Of a DNA stretch of 64,000 bases, positions 1 through 12,300 are shown in pieces; the first letter of the stretch is position 1, and every line of letters begins with the position of its first letter. A program made the position numbers and the translations under genes. Source of the DNA: Rutpela maculata (Eukaryota; Arthropoda; Insecta; Coleoptera; Cerambycidae); the NCBI GenBank assembly GCA_936432065.2, contig OW386289.2, positions 165,787,348 through 165,851,347 on the forward strand, given 5' to 3'. Below the pieces are notes generated by a model that made no database searches, was not told the DNA's origin, and saw only the letters and a list, made by a program, of their open reading frames with translations.

Positions 1-5
1 TTTAC

Positions 6-329
6 CTGTTCTCCTTGAGCACCTTTAAATCCCTTCTCCCCAGGCGGACCGATATCTCCTTTATCTCCATCTTCTCCAGGGGAGCCCACAGGCCCAGGAG
101 CCCCTGGCAAACCTCTCAATCCTGGAATGCCGTCCCTACCTCCAGCACCAGGGGGCCCCGCCTCTCCCCGTTCGCCTTTAGCACCACCTGGTCCAGGAGG
201 CCCTGGCGGACCTTTACGTCCTTCTGGACCTGGAGGCCCGTCTCTTCCCGGTTCTCCTTGTTGACCTTTGTCCCCGACTACACCTGGTAGGCCTATTTGG
301 CCGGCATCTCCTTTTAGCCCTGGCATACC
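6..329 (-). CDS. collagen exon 17: major helix, 36 triplets, last exon in window
   Basis: Residues 1055-1162, 324 nt (six 54-bp units). GPVGSPGEDGDKGDIGPPG matches type V/XI chains near two-thirds along the helix. The donor CAG/GTAAA lies at the very edge of the window, so the next exon is outside. Acceptor ATGCTATAG. Confidence 0.92.
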
Positions 330-3300
330 CTATAGCATGTGGTAATTTAATTCAGGCATACAAAACGTATTAATGAATAACTTACCGGCAATCCATTGTG
401 TCCCCGCTCTCCAGGAAATCCTGGGAGACCAGTCGGTCCTGTAGGACCTGGTCTTCCCGTAGGTCCCGGCGGTCCTGGTGCTCCCTCTTTCCCAGCCTCT
501 CCTGGTAACCCAGATTCTCCGGGGATACCTGGTGCGCCTGGTATTCCAGGTTCTCCTATAGGTCCAGGTTCTCCTGTTGGCCCTTGAGGTCCTATTACGC
601 CCGCAGCGCCTATAGGACCCGGTTTCCCTGGTTCTCCCTATACAAAATGAATGTATCCTTAATTACTTCTGTGAGTGACCCAAGTGGTATTGATTATTTC
701 ACCTAAAAGCTGAGGATCTATGGATCTCCTCGGTAGAATATACCCCTCTCCCTACTCCACCTTTCAGTAATGATAAAATAAAAATTGATAATGTTCCATG
801 TTTTACCACTTTCACCTTTATTTTGTCCCTAATTATCCTCGTCTTACTCTTATTTTATTCTTACTTAAAGGTAGAGTGGAGGGGGTAGTCTCAGCCGGAG
901 TATAATTAGTAGATAGTTTTAAAATCATTTGATGACTAAACTAAATATCCTGTGGCATGGTTCTTCCTTACCGGTGGTCCTCTTTCTCCTGGCAATCCTG
1001 GAACACCATCTTTTCCACTAGGCCCGGGCGTTCCAGGTGATCCAGTGAAACCTCTTCCTCCTTCGGCGCCAGGCGGACCAACTTCTCCGAGGGGTCCTGG
1101 AGGACCAGGTTGGCCGGTATCTCCTTTAGGCCCTTGAAGGCCGTCAGACCCGCGCCGGCCTCTCACGCCTCTGAACCCTCTTGGGCCCGTTTCTCCTCTT
1201 TCGCCCGTTAATCCTGGATGCCCCTGGATAATGTCTTACTTTGAAATAATTTATATACATTAAATAAATATTCTTCAATGCATAATAATTCTGCGTAATA
1301 CAGAAATGCAACAAATTATAAATATGTATATATTTATATATGGATTCTAGACATTAAAGGAAAGCTCTATATTTCAATATTAGGTACCTGTATAACATTG
1401 TATATTTACCCTTTCTCCCTTATCACCAGCAGGGCCTGCTCTACCAGTAGCGCCTTTGTCTCCTTTATCTCCCGGTGCTCCTGGATATCCTGCAAAACCT
1501 TGTATTCCCGTTTTCCCTTTCTCACCTGAAGGCCCTATCTGACCTGCTTCTCCTCGAGGACCATCATCTCCCTAAGTATAATCATAAAAATGATGTAATA
1601 TATTATTTCCGATTGCCACAACTGTTATTTTAATATGAAACTCTTTGTATAATCTTATGAAGTTACCTTAGGTCCTTCCGGTCCTTCTAACCCAGATATA
1701 CCCTGGGCTCCTTCAGGGCCAGTATCACCCTTAGATCCAGAATCGCCCTTTTCTCCCTCTAGACCTCTTTCACCTCTGTCTCCTTTTTCACCAACGGGAC
1801 CCCTTGTCCCTTCGTCACCTTTAACACCTCGAGCACCTGGAAATCCAATTGAACCCTGTGGACCTGCAGGGCCTTGTTCGCCTTTTGCTCCTGGTAAACC
1901 AGGATTTCCATTGGCACCTGGTATACCTTCAGCCCCTGGTAGGCCTGGGATGCCTGGTTTGCCGCGAGGTCCCTAAATAAATGTAATTTAAGTTTATAAA
2001 TTATTTGATTTTCGAAATTAAAATTATATAATGGTAAGAAAGAAGTTCTCTCAGTATATCTACAATTAAAAAATTGATTATTCCGTTTTCATAATACTCA
2101 CTATTATACCAGGAGGCCCTAATAATCCTTGAGGTCCTGGAGGTCCTAATGCACCTGGGGGTCCTGGTTGTCCAGGTTGTCCTGGATGTCCTGTAGGACC
2201 CGGATGGCCTTTGCTCCCTGGGGGACCCTCTACTCCTGGGATTCCAGGAGAACCTGGTAAGCCTGGAATTCCTCTAGGTCCTGTGAATCCTCTTGGCCCC
2301 TGAGATATGTATTTTAGTTAAATAGCCTTTGTGGCTTTTAATGAAAGATAATTTTTTTAATTTTGCCTTACCATTTCACCTGTAAGTCCAGGTAATCCCG
2401 GGAGGCCTTCTTCTCCTTGAATACCGTCGTGTCCTGGCGAACCTTTTTCACCAGGTATTCCAATCGCTCCACGGTCACCTTTCTCTCCAGGTACGCCAGG
2501 AAGTCCTATAAGTCCTTGTTCTCCTTTAGCGCCAGGCGCGCCAGTTAATCCTCGTTCTCCGTCTCTTCCTGCTCGTCCTCTACGTCCCTCACGCCCCGGA
2601 GGACCTTGAACACCCCTGATTCCTGGCAATCCCTAAACGCAAATAATTTATGTAGAACATCCTATCTATCTGATAGAAAGCAGTATGTTTTACACCATGA
2701 TGTTAGATCTATCAAAGTTATTGCTACCTCAGGATTTCCTCAAGGTTCAAACTTAGGTCCATTTTAAAAAAAATTATTTGTGAACCGCATAACAAACCAT
2801 GTCCTGTTAACTACCTTTTATACTCGGACGATTTAAAGTTATTTTGTAGTGTTGTAATGTACCAAATAAATAAATGAATAAATAAATATATAAATAAACA
2901 TCTTATTTGAATTACATCTAGAAACATTGGATTTAAATGATACCTTACCGGTTCTCCGCTGTCACCAGGTTCTCCTTTTATGCCATCGGCTCCTGGAGGT
3001 CCTTGAGGACCGGGAACTCCTGTAAGTCCCATAGGTCCTTCTGTACCCCTCATGGCCATCTTTAACATGGTATAAACAACTTAATTAGTTTTAAGAAAAA
3101 TTATATTTGTTATTTACAAAATTACCATATGCTGAGATAACATTTGCCGAAAGGTTTCTGCTTGCTGATCGGGCCCTTTTTCATTGCCTTGGGCATTTAA
3201 CTGTAAAATTTCAAAAACATTACAAACATAACGCGAACAGATTTTACTTTTTTGTTTACCGGTATCATGAACACATGGCCGGGTGGTCCAGGGATACCAC

Positions 3301-6300
3301 CGGTTCCAGACAATCCATCTCTCCCAGTTTCTCCTTTAGGTCCGGGTAGTCCTGGAGGTCCAGGCGGCCCGGAATATCCTCGAGGACCTTGTGGCCCTCT
3401 TACTACACCGTAAGGGTATGATCCATATCCTGCATTTGGACTTGTTGGTAAGCTGTCATATTCACCATTATTATCATCCGGCTTGAGGAATGATAATTTA
3501 AACATTTTAGAATAAAACATTTATTTTATAAAGTTGTAATAACATTTCACGTTTTTTTCTACAAACCTCGTCATAATCAGGTAAAATAGTTGTGAATTCT
3601 ACCGAATCGTTTCTGATCCTGGAAATGTTCAGATCTAGATAACCTCTCGCCAAATCTAAGTTGTTTCCTGTTTCCGAGTCTAGGTTTTCATCTATTATTT
3701 GGTCCTCAGTTTGAGTGTGAGAGTTTTCGCGACCATTATGGTCCAGATTTATAGAACCTTCTTGCGTGCTGCCTTCGTGGATACTGAAGCTACCGCCACC
3801 AGTTTCTTTAACTATCTTGTTTAGGTCTTCTAGATCTGAAATTTTATCGCCACTGTGAAATCAGAAAATTGTTTGGATTGAAAGTTTTGATCAACATGAA
3901 ATAACAATCATACTGTTTATATTTAACTAAGGGGAGTGGGCTAAGAACTGATCCTTGTACCATCAAAGGGAAGTACGTTCATGAGATAATTTAAAGCTTC
4001 CAGTTTTAATCGTATAAATTTAGGCTTTCAATTTTCCACTTATAGTAATAGTTATCATGAATTTAGTATTTGTGTTACTCTTGAACCTTTCGAAAGTTAT
4101 ATTGATGTTTTAGGATCACAAGGGTTACTAATTACATTTGTGACACTTTAAAGAAATATCTTCGTTAAACTGACCCTAAACACGTTTTAAGTTACGATCA
4201 AAGTTGTAGTTGGTGATTTGTACCTATCTCTTCGGTATATACCGTCGTTTGCCCTTTTCTGGTCTTGTTTTGAATGACTCCAAGCGTTCCACCACTTGTG
4301 TGAACTGTATTAAAACCTTCACCTATTCCACCAGTTATGGAACTATCTTCTTCGCCACTGCTTCCTCTTATTGAGCTACCTCCGGCTGAGATAATACCAG
4401 ATGACGAACTGCTACCTAAAACACGTTGTGATGGATTATTATCCACATAAAAATAAAAAAATCAAAGAGTTTAATTTGACAGACGATGAAGAATCACATT
4501 GTATCTCATTTATTTTAAACATGAAATTAGGTCAGGCATATGCTTTCTCCGGATTCCCCCGGATCATATTAGTGCTTAATTGATGGCTTATATTCTATGT
4601 CGTCAAAGAAATTTAATACTTTTAGTGATTTTTTTGCAACCAAATATAATTAGGTAAACATTAAAAAAATCGGCGTCGATATATTACAAAAAAGCATTGC
4701 TTCAGCATTTAATCTGTAATCATCAATTTAAAAACGTAATTAGCTAATTAGCATCTACCCACAGTAGGGGTGGATTTACTACGGGCCGGTCGGGTCAGAT
4801 TTCGTTCATTATCGAATTTAAAATCACTGCACACGTGTACAATATTAAATTTTTAGGATTAATTTACTATTTTTTTTTCGCGTGTGCGCCACTTCAAGAT
4901 AAAAGTACACGAATTTAAGAAAACATACACCTATCGAATATGAAGCGATGAGCGTTGTTGGCCGGTGTTTAAAAATCTAGGAATACTAAATTGACTTATC
5001 CAATATATGATTGCTTAAAAGATTCTCAAAATATCCAGCTGTGACATCTATGGGAGCTCTCTCTAAGTTGCAGTTATAAGGGCAACAGAAAGCTAAGCTG
5101 GCTTGGTTAGTTTAGCAGTCAGCCCAGAGATGGCGCATGGTGTCAGAGTCTGGAAGTAGTAAAGAGTGTTCTGGAAATATCTAGAGAGTGATGACATCAT
5201 GACAGACTATTCTGGATCTCTCATCTTTGGGTATATAAAAGCATGGATAAGCACAGAGTGATAGTCTAGTTTAGTTGATGTACAGTTCAGATGGTCAGAG
5301 AGTGAGCAGAGTAGTAGACCAAGTGATCAAGTGACTGAGTAATTGAAGTACAGTACTCAGTGTTAGTTTAGTAAAGTAATTAATTGTTGTAATTAGTAGG
5401 CAAGTTAATAAATTAGTGTTTAGTGTTACCCTGAATTCAAGCAAAAATCTGCCTTTCTGCTGTTTTTACCTATTTTTTTTTAAGAAAAACTGTAAAGTTG
5501 ACTACACACTTGTTAAGCGTGTAAAAATTGTTCAGTATAATATACACTTAATTTAAAATACCTTCAATGATTTCACCTCTGGAACTGGTACTGAAATTAC
5601 TGCTTCTACTCCCTCCACCACTAGAACTACTAGATGTCCAGTGGTAAGTTCCCCCAGCGCCAATATATCTAGAACCAGCTCCTCCATAGAGCTCGTTGCA
5701 GTCAGGTGCGTGTTTCTTGCACATTTCGTATGCCTCATCGGGAGTGGGCGCTATTTTTATCATTTGAACGTCACCCTAAAAAGAATACATTGGAAAATCG
5801 TCGTACTCTCTCCTTGTCATTCAATCATCATTAGAATAATAATTAATAAATAAGGAATTCAAACTGAGTAACTGAACATTGGTGCTATAAAATGGCATTT
5901 TTAACACCGACAACAAACGTTAAAAGACTACTTTGAATAGTGCGCAAAAAATTAAATTATTTTTTTTTACTTTCGTTAATTTTGCAAACTTTGTGTTTGC
6001 AGACTTTTACATTTCGACGACGCGACTGTGAATTTGTTATCATCTGTTCTATTCGGTTTGATTTTAACACAGTGGATGAATACCAGTGGCGTGCAAGTGC
6101 TTTTAAATAAAAGTTTTTTTAAAAAAATTTTTGTACCATCATATTCTTATGAATCTATGTACCTTTCCTTACATTTTTTTTGGATAAGATCTGTACCACC
6201 CTGTATTTACAGAATTTACAGCTCACGAGTGTGAAGCCATAATTCAGTTTTTGTTAAATTTTTAACTCCTACTTTCGCCGGTACCTTTCCATGAGCGATT

Positions 6301-9300
6301 AATTGTTGCTTTTACAGCCATTTTTTATTCAGACTACTCTTGCGTGTACCCATAATTATTTTACCTGGGAATGATTAAACATGTTTTCTCTATTTACTTA
6401 CTTCGTAGTAGCCATCATCAGTTAATTCGTGTCCAATAAGCAGAATTCCCGTAGAGCTCAGTTTCGAGGTGGATTTCCTAAGCAACGATTTTGTGATGAT
6501 GTTCTTACAGTCGTATATCAGTGTGATTGAATCGCCTTTAATACTGAATGCCAGCCGGTGCCACCTGAAAATTATTGTGAAAATTATTTCGAAGGGAAGT
6601 TCTGTGTTTACGAGGAATCATAATGTAGAATCATAATGTAATGATTTTTTTTTAATGGAGGTTTTCACTCAAGTCATAAAGAGGATAATTTTGAAGATCA
6701 TGTAACAAATGAAAAAATATTTACCACTGATTTAGTTTCTTCTTACTGTTATAAGTAGCAAGTTATGATATTAAAAAAAAATCTAAACGGGAACACAATT
6801 TTAAAATGTACTACTAATAAACAAAAAATACCCTTCTTCCTTTACCTACGTAAACCAATCTAACATCCAAATGACCTTGAATTGAAAAAAAAGTAAGTTG
6901 CCATCAAGCTCTAATGTTCCATTTCTGTGAGATTGCTCGATAGCTCAAAATAGTTAAAAAAGATTGTACAGTCTTAAAATATATTCAGGTATATAAAGCC
7001 TACCACAAAAGTCGTACGGTGTGTAAATCGAGCTTTGACGTGAAAGTGTCGTGATTCGATACGAGGATTAAACGAAACTGGATCCTTCACAAACGCCTCT
7101 TTTAAACTATGAGGCACAATTAAAATCACTGAGTCTATCATAGCAATTCCAGAAATTGTTATAACTATCTAAATATTTTTATCAAGAATAATCACGTAGA
7201 AAATCAATAACTCATTTTAGCTTTAAAATTAATTCAGCCTACTACCAGACATTTCGATTTTTTATGATCTTTTCAGGAAGTCTATGTCTTCGTAGTAAGT
7301 ACTTTGAACACTCAAAATATTAAAAAAAGGTGTAAGTTCCAACTTTATAAATATGTGTGGATTAAATATTAGGTTGTCGTTAATACACGTGTCAAAATAG
7401 ATATCACCCTTTATATTTCAATCTTGGATGTCGTATTTTATTAAAGATTTAATGGTACAACGAAAATGTGTCAATGGATTAATATTCGGTAGAAATTTTC
7501 TCTAACAGGGATGGTAATATCTGGGAATCCCTATACATATACATTTCCTTACTGAATATTGATCCTAAGATTACGATATAACCATAACAGTATGATGCCC
7601 GTATTATAAATTCAATTGACTACTATTGTAGTAGTTTATATGCAGATATTTCAGTTAATCTGGCCTCCGTAATCCCATTTCAAACCCTTTAGATTAACAA
7701 GATAGGATTCAATTAATTACTACTAGGTACTCCGTCAAAGAAAAGAGGATTTTATTAAGGGTAGCACTACTGTAAGGCAAACTAAAATTTATTTTTATAT
7801 ATATATTTAGCGAAAAGTTAAGACAAATCTAAATGATACCCCATGTCATTGGTATCTAGCCCAGGCATTTAGACTAAATTTTATCAAAACCCTGAAAAAT
7901 ATTGTAAATCTGTAAATTTGTATTTCAGTAATAGTCCAGTCAACGAAATAGTTGTAGAGAACATGGAACAGGGAAGAATTTTCCTCTTCAGGAATATGTT
8001 GGGAGTAGTTAGGGGGTACCCACCTCCACCCCCCCGCCACTTCGGGGGGGAGGGGGGTGGAAAGGTTCCTTTTTTCGATTCTTCGCTTATATCTCGGAAA
8101 CGATGCGTCGTACGGAAAAAGGTAATCTATGCAAAATTAAATATAATTAAATTTCCTACAAGAATGTCCAAATTCATTTTCTTCCTATGTGTTATAGTTT
8201 ACGAGATATTCGCCAGCCATAATAATTAATAAATAAGTTAATTAGGTACCTTGAATGTTTCTATCAAAGCGGTTTACCGTGGTCTGCTAATCTGCTAATA
8301 AATCGCAGTCACAAAACAATCTTTATTTTACAACACTCGACGTATTTACTAACGTAATATTTTGTCGAAATCTATACATTTCCTTAAATATACAGTGGGA
8401 ATCACTTAAAATGGAGACACCCTTATAACTTTTTTATTTTATTTCCGATTTGAATTAAATTTTACTCAAGTATAGAACAAATTAGGATCTACTTATGACC
8501 AAAAACATTCGTCTGCTACAAAGACAAGGCTACCTGCGGTCCCAAAATATGCTGAAAAGGATTAAAAATCATATTAGTGGGTCTTGACGAATTCCACGTA
8601 TCTACCACAAATTGGGGAAACTGAGGATCCCCTTTGCCAAATGCATGCTGATATGTATGAGAAATCCCCCATCAATAACCAAATCAAAGAGTGACCGCAA
8701 AAAAGGACTAAAATTCGCCAGTTTTTGCATAGTAGATAGCGGGCCAAATTAAGGTGAGCATATTTTTTACTTTTTTGAAAAAATTCAAAAATCACCCCTA
8801 TTCAGGGACAGAAAATATTTAAAAAAGGCAGTATATGATGAATATTTAAAAAAATAAAACAACTGTTATTTTACTCAGATTTTATATTGTATGAATTATT
8901 TACGGATTATATATTATTCTGTAGCATATTTGGAACCCCGTAATAATTAAAATAACAACCCCAGAAAACGAAAGAATTCATAAGTTCTACCCACATGATA
9001 CAATCGTCATGGGATTTTCACCAAATACCAAATTATTGTTATGACCAGTCGAACCCATATCTACAGGGAAATTGAGCTACCACCCTCCTACCTCTTGTAA
9101 TAATAAGAAAACGACACCCAGGAATATAAACAATTCGTAAGTTCTAACCACATGATAAAATCGACATGTGATTTTATCTAGAATTATTGTTGACTCGTCG
9201 AACTCACATCTAAGGAAATTGTGCTACCACCCTCCTACCCCTTGCAATAATAAGACAAAACAAGCTAAAAACGTACTCTTCGCTAATTTACTCAGCTTTT

Positions 9301-12300
9301 TATATATAATTGTTACACATTCTATAGGATACTTTTCGCAGTTTTCTTGTAAATAATGTTAGTTTTTGGACATCCTAAATTTTGTGATACCATCTTTGTT
9401 GTGAAAAAAATTATATGAAAAAAAAATGAAGAAAATATCCAACCTGTGTGGGATTCGAACACGGGACCTTTGGATTGCAGCGCAAAGCTTTAGCCGCTGC
9501 GCCACCACATATTGCTACGAAAATTGATTGTCTGTATCTTTCGACAATCATACGTATTTCAACTCGTACTTCTATGAAATTATTAGTAAAATTCATAAAA
9601 AAAAATATTATGGAAATAATATTTCGCAAGATTTCCATTTTAGTACAAGCGAAAAAAATTAAGAGAATATTTTTTTTTTTTTTAATTAAATGATTAATAA
9701 CTTTTTTATTTACCGATCGATTTTCTTCAAAAATAGCTAACACTAACTTACTTTCTAAATTTCAATACAATCGCACTTTTCTTTCTTACAAGAAACGTGA
9801 CGGACGGACAGACGGACGGACGGATGGACGGACAGACGGACGATATTACGAGCTACGAGCGATATTTACGATTTTAGAAATGTGCCGATCAAATACAAAA
9901 TACTCTTCGTTTTTGCGAAGAGTATAAAAAGAAACAATTCGTAAGTTCTACCCACATGATATCGACTAGTCATAACAATAATTCTAGCGAAAATCTCCAA
10001 GTCTATTGTATCATACGAATTGTTTTTCTTGCTCGGGGTGCTTTTCTTATTATTTCAAGGGGTAGGAGGGTCGTGGCACAATTTCTTAGTACATGTGAGT
10101 TCGACTAGTCATAACAATAATTCTAGCGAAAATCTCATCGATTTTCGGAGGGTGGTTTTCTTATTATTACAAGGGGTAGGAGGGTGGTAGCTCAATTTCC
10201 CTGTAGATGTGGGTTCGACTAGATACAGGTTCGACTAGTCGTAACAATAATTCTAATGAAAATCCCATGACGATTGTATCCTGTGGGTAGGACTTGTGAA
10301 TTTTTTCGTTTTCTGGGGTTGGTATTTTAATTATTACAAGGGGTTCCAAATACGCTACAGAATAATATGTAATCCGTAAATAATTCATACAATATAAAAT
10401 CTGAGTAATAACAGTTATATACTGCCTTTTTTAAATATTTTCTACCCTTGAATAGGGGTGATTTTTACATTTTTTCAAAAAAGTAAAAAATATGCTCACC
10501 TTACAATTTATCAAAGTTTAATTTGAGTCCTATAGGATTTCCCTTGGTCCGCTATCTACTATGCAAAAACAGGCGAATTTTGCGGTCACTCTTTTGGTCT
10601 ATGTACGTTTGTGGCGCCGATCTGAAGCATTTTTTGGAATTTTTAACATTCAAAATGTTTTTATTTTTTTCCGCATATTTTGCTTTGCTTTTGTAGCAGG
10701 CGAATGTTTTTCTGGTCATAAATAGATCCTAATTTGTTCTATACAGTAAAATTTTATTCAAATCGAAAACAAAATAAAAAAGTTATAAGGGTGTCTTCAT
10801 TTTAAGTGAGTCACACTGTATATTTAAGGAAATGTATAGATTTCGACTAAGTATTACGTTAGTAAATACGTCGAGTGTTGTATAATAAAGATTGTTTTGT
10901 GGCTGTGATTTATTAGCAGACCACGGCAAACCGCTTTGACAGAAATATTCAACGTACCTAAATTTATTTATTTATTAATTGTCTATTTTGGCTGGCGAAT
11001 ATCTCGTAAATTATAACACCTAGGAAGAAAATGAATTTAGACCTTCTTGTAGGAAATTTAATTATGTTTAGAGTTTAATTTTGCATAGATTATTTTTTTC
11101 CGGACGGCATTGTTTCCGAGTTATAAGCGAAGAATCGAAAAAAGGAACCTTTCCACCCACCTCCCCCCTGAAGCGTCTGGGCTAGGGGCGGGGACTTTTA
11201 GCATATTTACCTCCTAACTACCCCCAACACATTTCTGAAGAGGAAAATTCTCCCCTCCTCCATGTTCTCTGCAATCCCCTTTTGGGCATATAAGATTTTC
11301 CAAACTGCAACGAAATATGACTTTTCCCGTCAGTCGACGTACATTTTTGAGAAGTGCAACGAAATCCGACAAAAGTTTTTCAAACTGCAATAAAATCTGA
11401 AAAGACCACGTTCATTTCGAAAGTAATCTACAATCTGATTTTTGCTAACAAAAGTTGAATTGTGACTTGGGACATTTTTAATCGGTATGAAAAGTGATTT
11501 TTGTTAAGGCACTGGATAATGACTTAGCCAAGTTTTATTCATTCCGAATGAAGAAGTTTTAATTTCGATCAAAATATTACGAAGACATAAGAGATATATT
11601 TTTTGGCGCACTAAATGCAACATCACTAATTTACGCATTTTGTTTTCCTGGAGCAAAACCTAAAATTACTGGGCCATATTCAATATTCAATATTAAATTA
11701 CATTTTAAGTGTTTCAATGCTTGCCTGTTTCCTATGTACGAACAAAATAATTTAGCTGTAAGTACATGATATCCGCCTTTGAGTATATGCCATAAAATAG
11801 CATTATATTATGACTACAGTACATGTATATATAGTACCTTTTTCCGGCTAGATTACTTAATGAAGTATTCTAGCCAGAGTACCTGCTAATGAGCAGGTAC
11901 ATCGTAAACGAGGAATAAGATCCGACTTCTATAACCCAAACGGCGAGGAGAATTATTTTAAATTTTGGGCAAAGCATATTAGGAAGTTGCTAATATACAT
12001 GATTTATTAGGCTCAATTTAAGGTCTCTCAACCGCGGAAACTAAGAGAATCTTAGCTCGAAATACAGATTCTGTATGAGTTGTAAAACGATGAAATATGT
12101 AACTTTTTCTGCCATTATACTTAAGAATATTAATTAATTGAAACTTAGCAATACGTTAAACGAATATGATATATTCGAATAGTTTTTATCTGCGATATTT
12201 TCCATCAATAGTTTTCTTGATGAAAAGCAAGCAAGTGGGCGGTAGAAAATGCAAGAAATGTATAAAAAAAAGGAATAGAAAATATTTATTTACCATAAAA

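Larger units (their letters stand above)
330..3566 (-). other. short introns between collagen exons 7-17
   Basis: Intron lengths right to left are 85, 59, 66, 316, 72, 129, 95, 186, 334 and 56 bases. They are AT-rich. I see no repeat or RNA in them apart from a short (AAAT)n-like stretch near 2866-2890. Confidence 0.8.
7950..11277. mobile_element. foldback element C with ~1.3-kb inverted arms
   Basis: Sequence from about 7950 (TGTAGAGAACATGG) rightwards reappears reverse-complemented ending near 11277 (CCATGTTCTCTGCA). Matching landmarks in order are: the GGTACC/CCCC-rich block; CGAAGAATCG or its complement; TGGCTGGCGAATATCTCGTAAA; the CAAAGCGGTTT...GTGGTCTGCTAA block; TTCGTCTGCTACAAA; and the CACCCTCCTACC blocks near the centre. 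The inner part of each arm is built of tandem units of about 130-150 bases (two on the left, three on the right), as in Drosophila FB elements. Arms are roughly 80-90% alike, so the insertion is not very recent. No transposase ORF is seen. The loop holds element B1. Confidence 0.8.

Noticed and set aside
15..1137. Plus-strand Pro/Gly/Ser-rich ORFs over the collagen helix exons
   Set aside because: They are antisense shadows of Gly-X-Y codons (GGN/CCN). The minus strand has splice sites at each end and the conserved protein.
3836..3860. Using CACAG at 3853 as the exon 7 acceptor
   Set aside because: With exon 6 ending in phase 1 it leads to TAG within seven codons. The acceptor 17 bases downstream keeps the frame.
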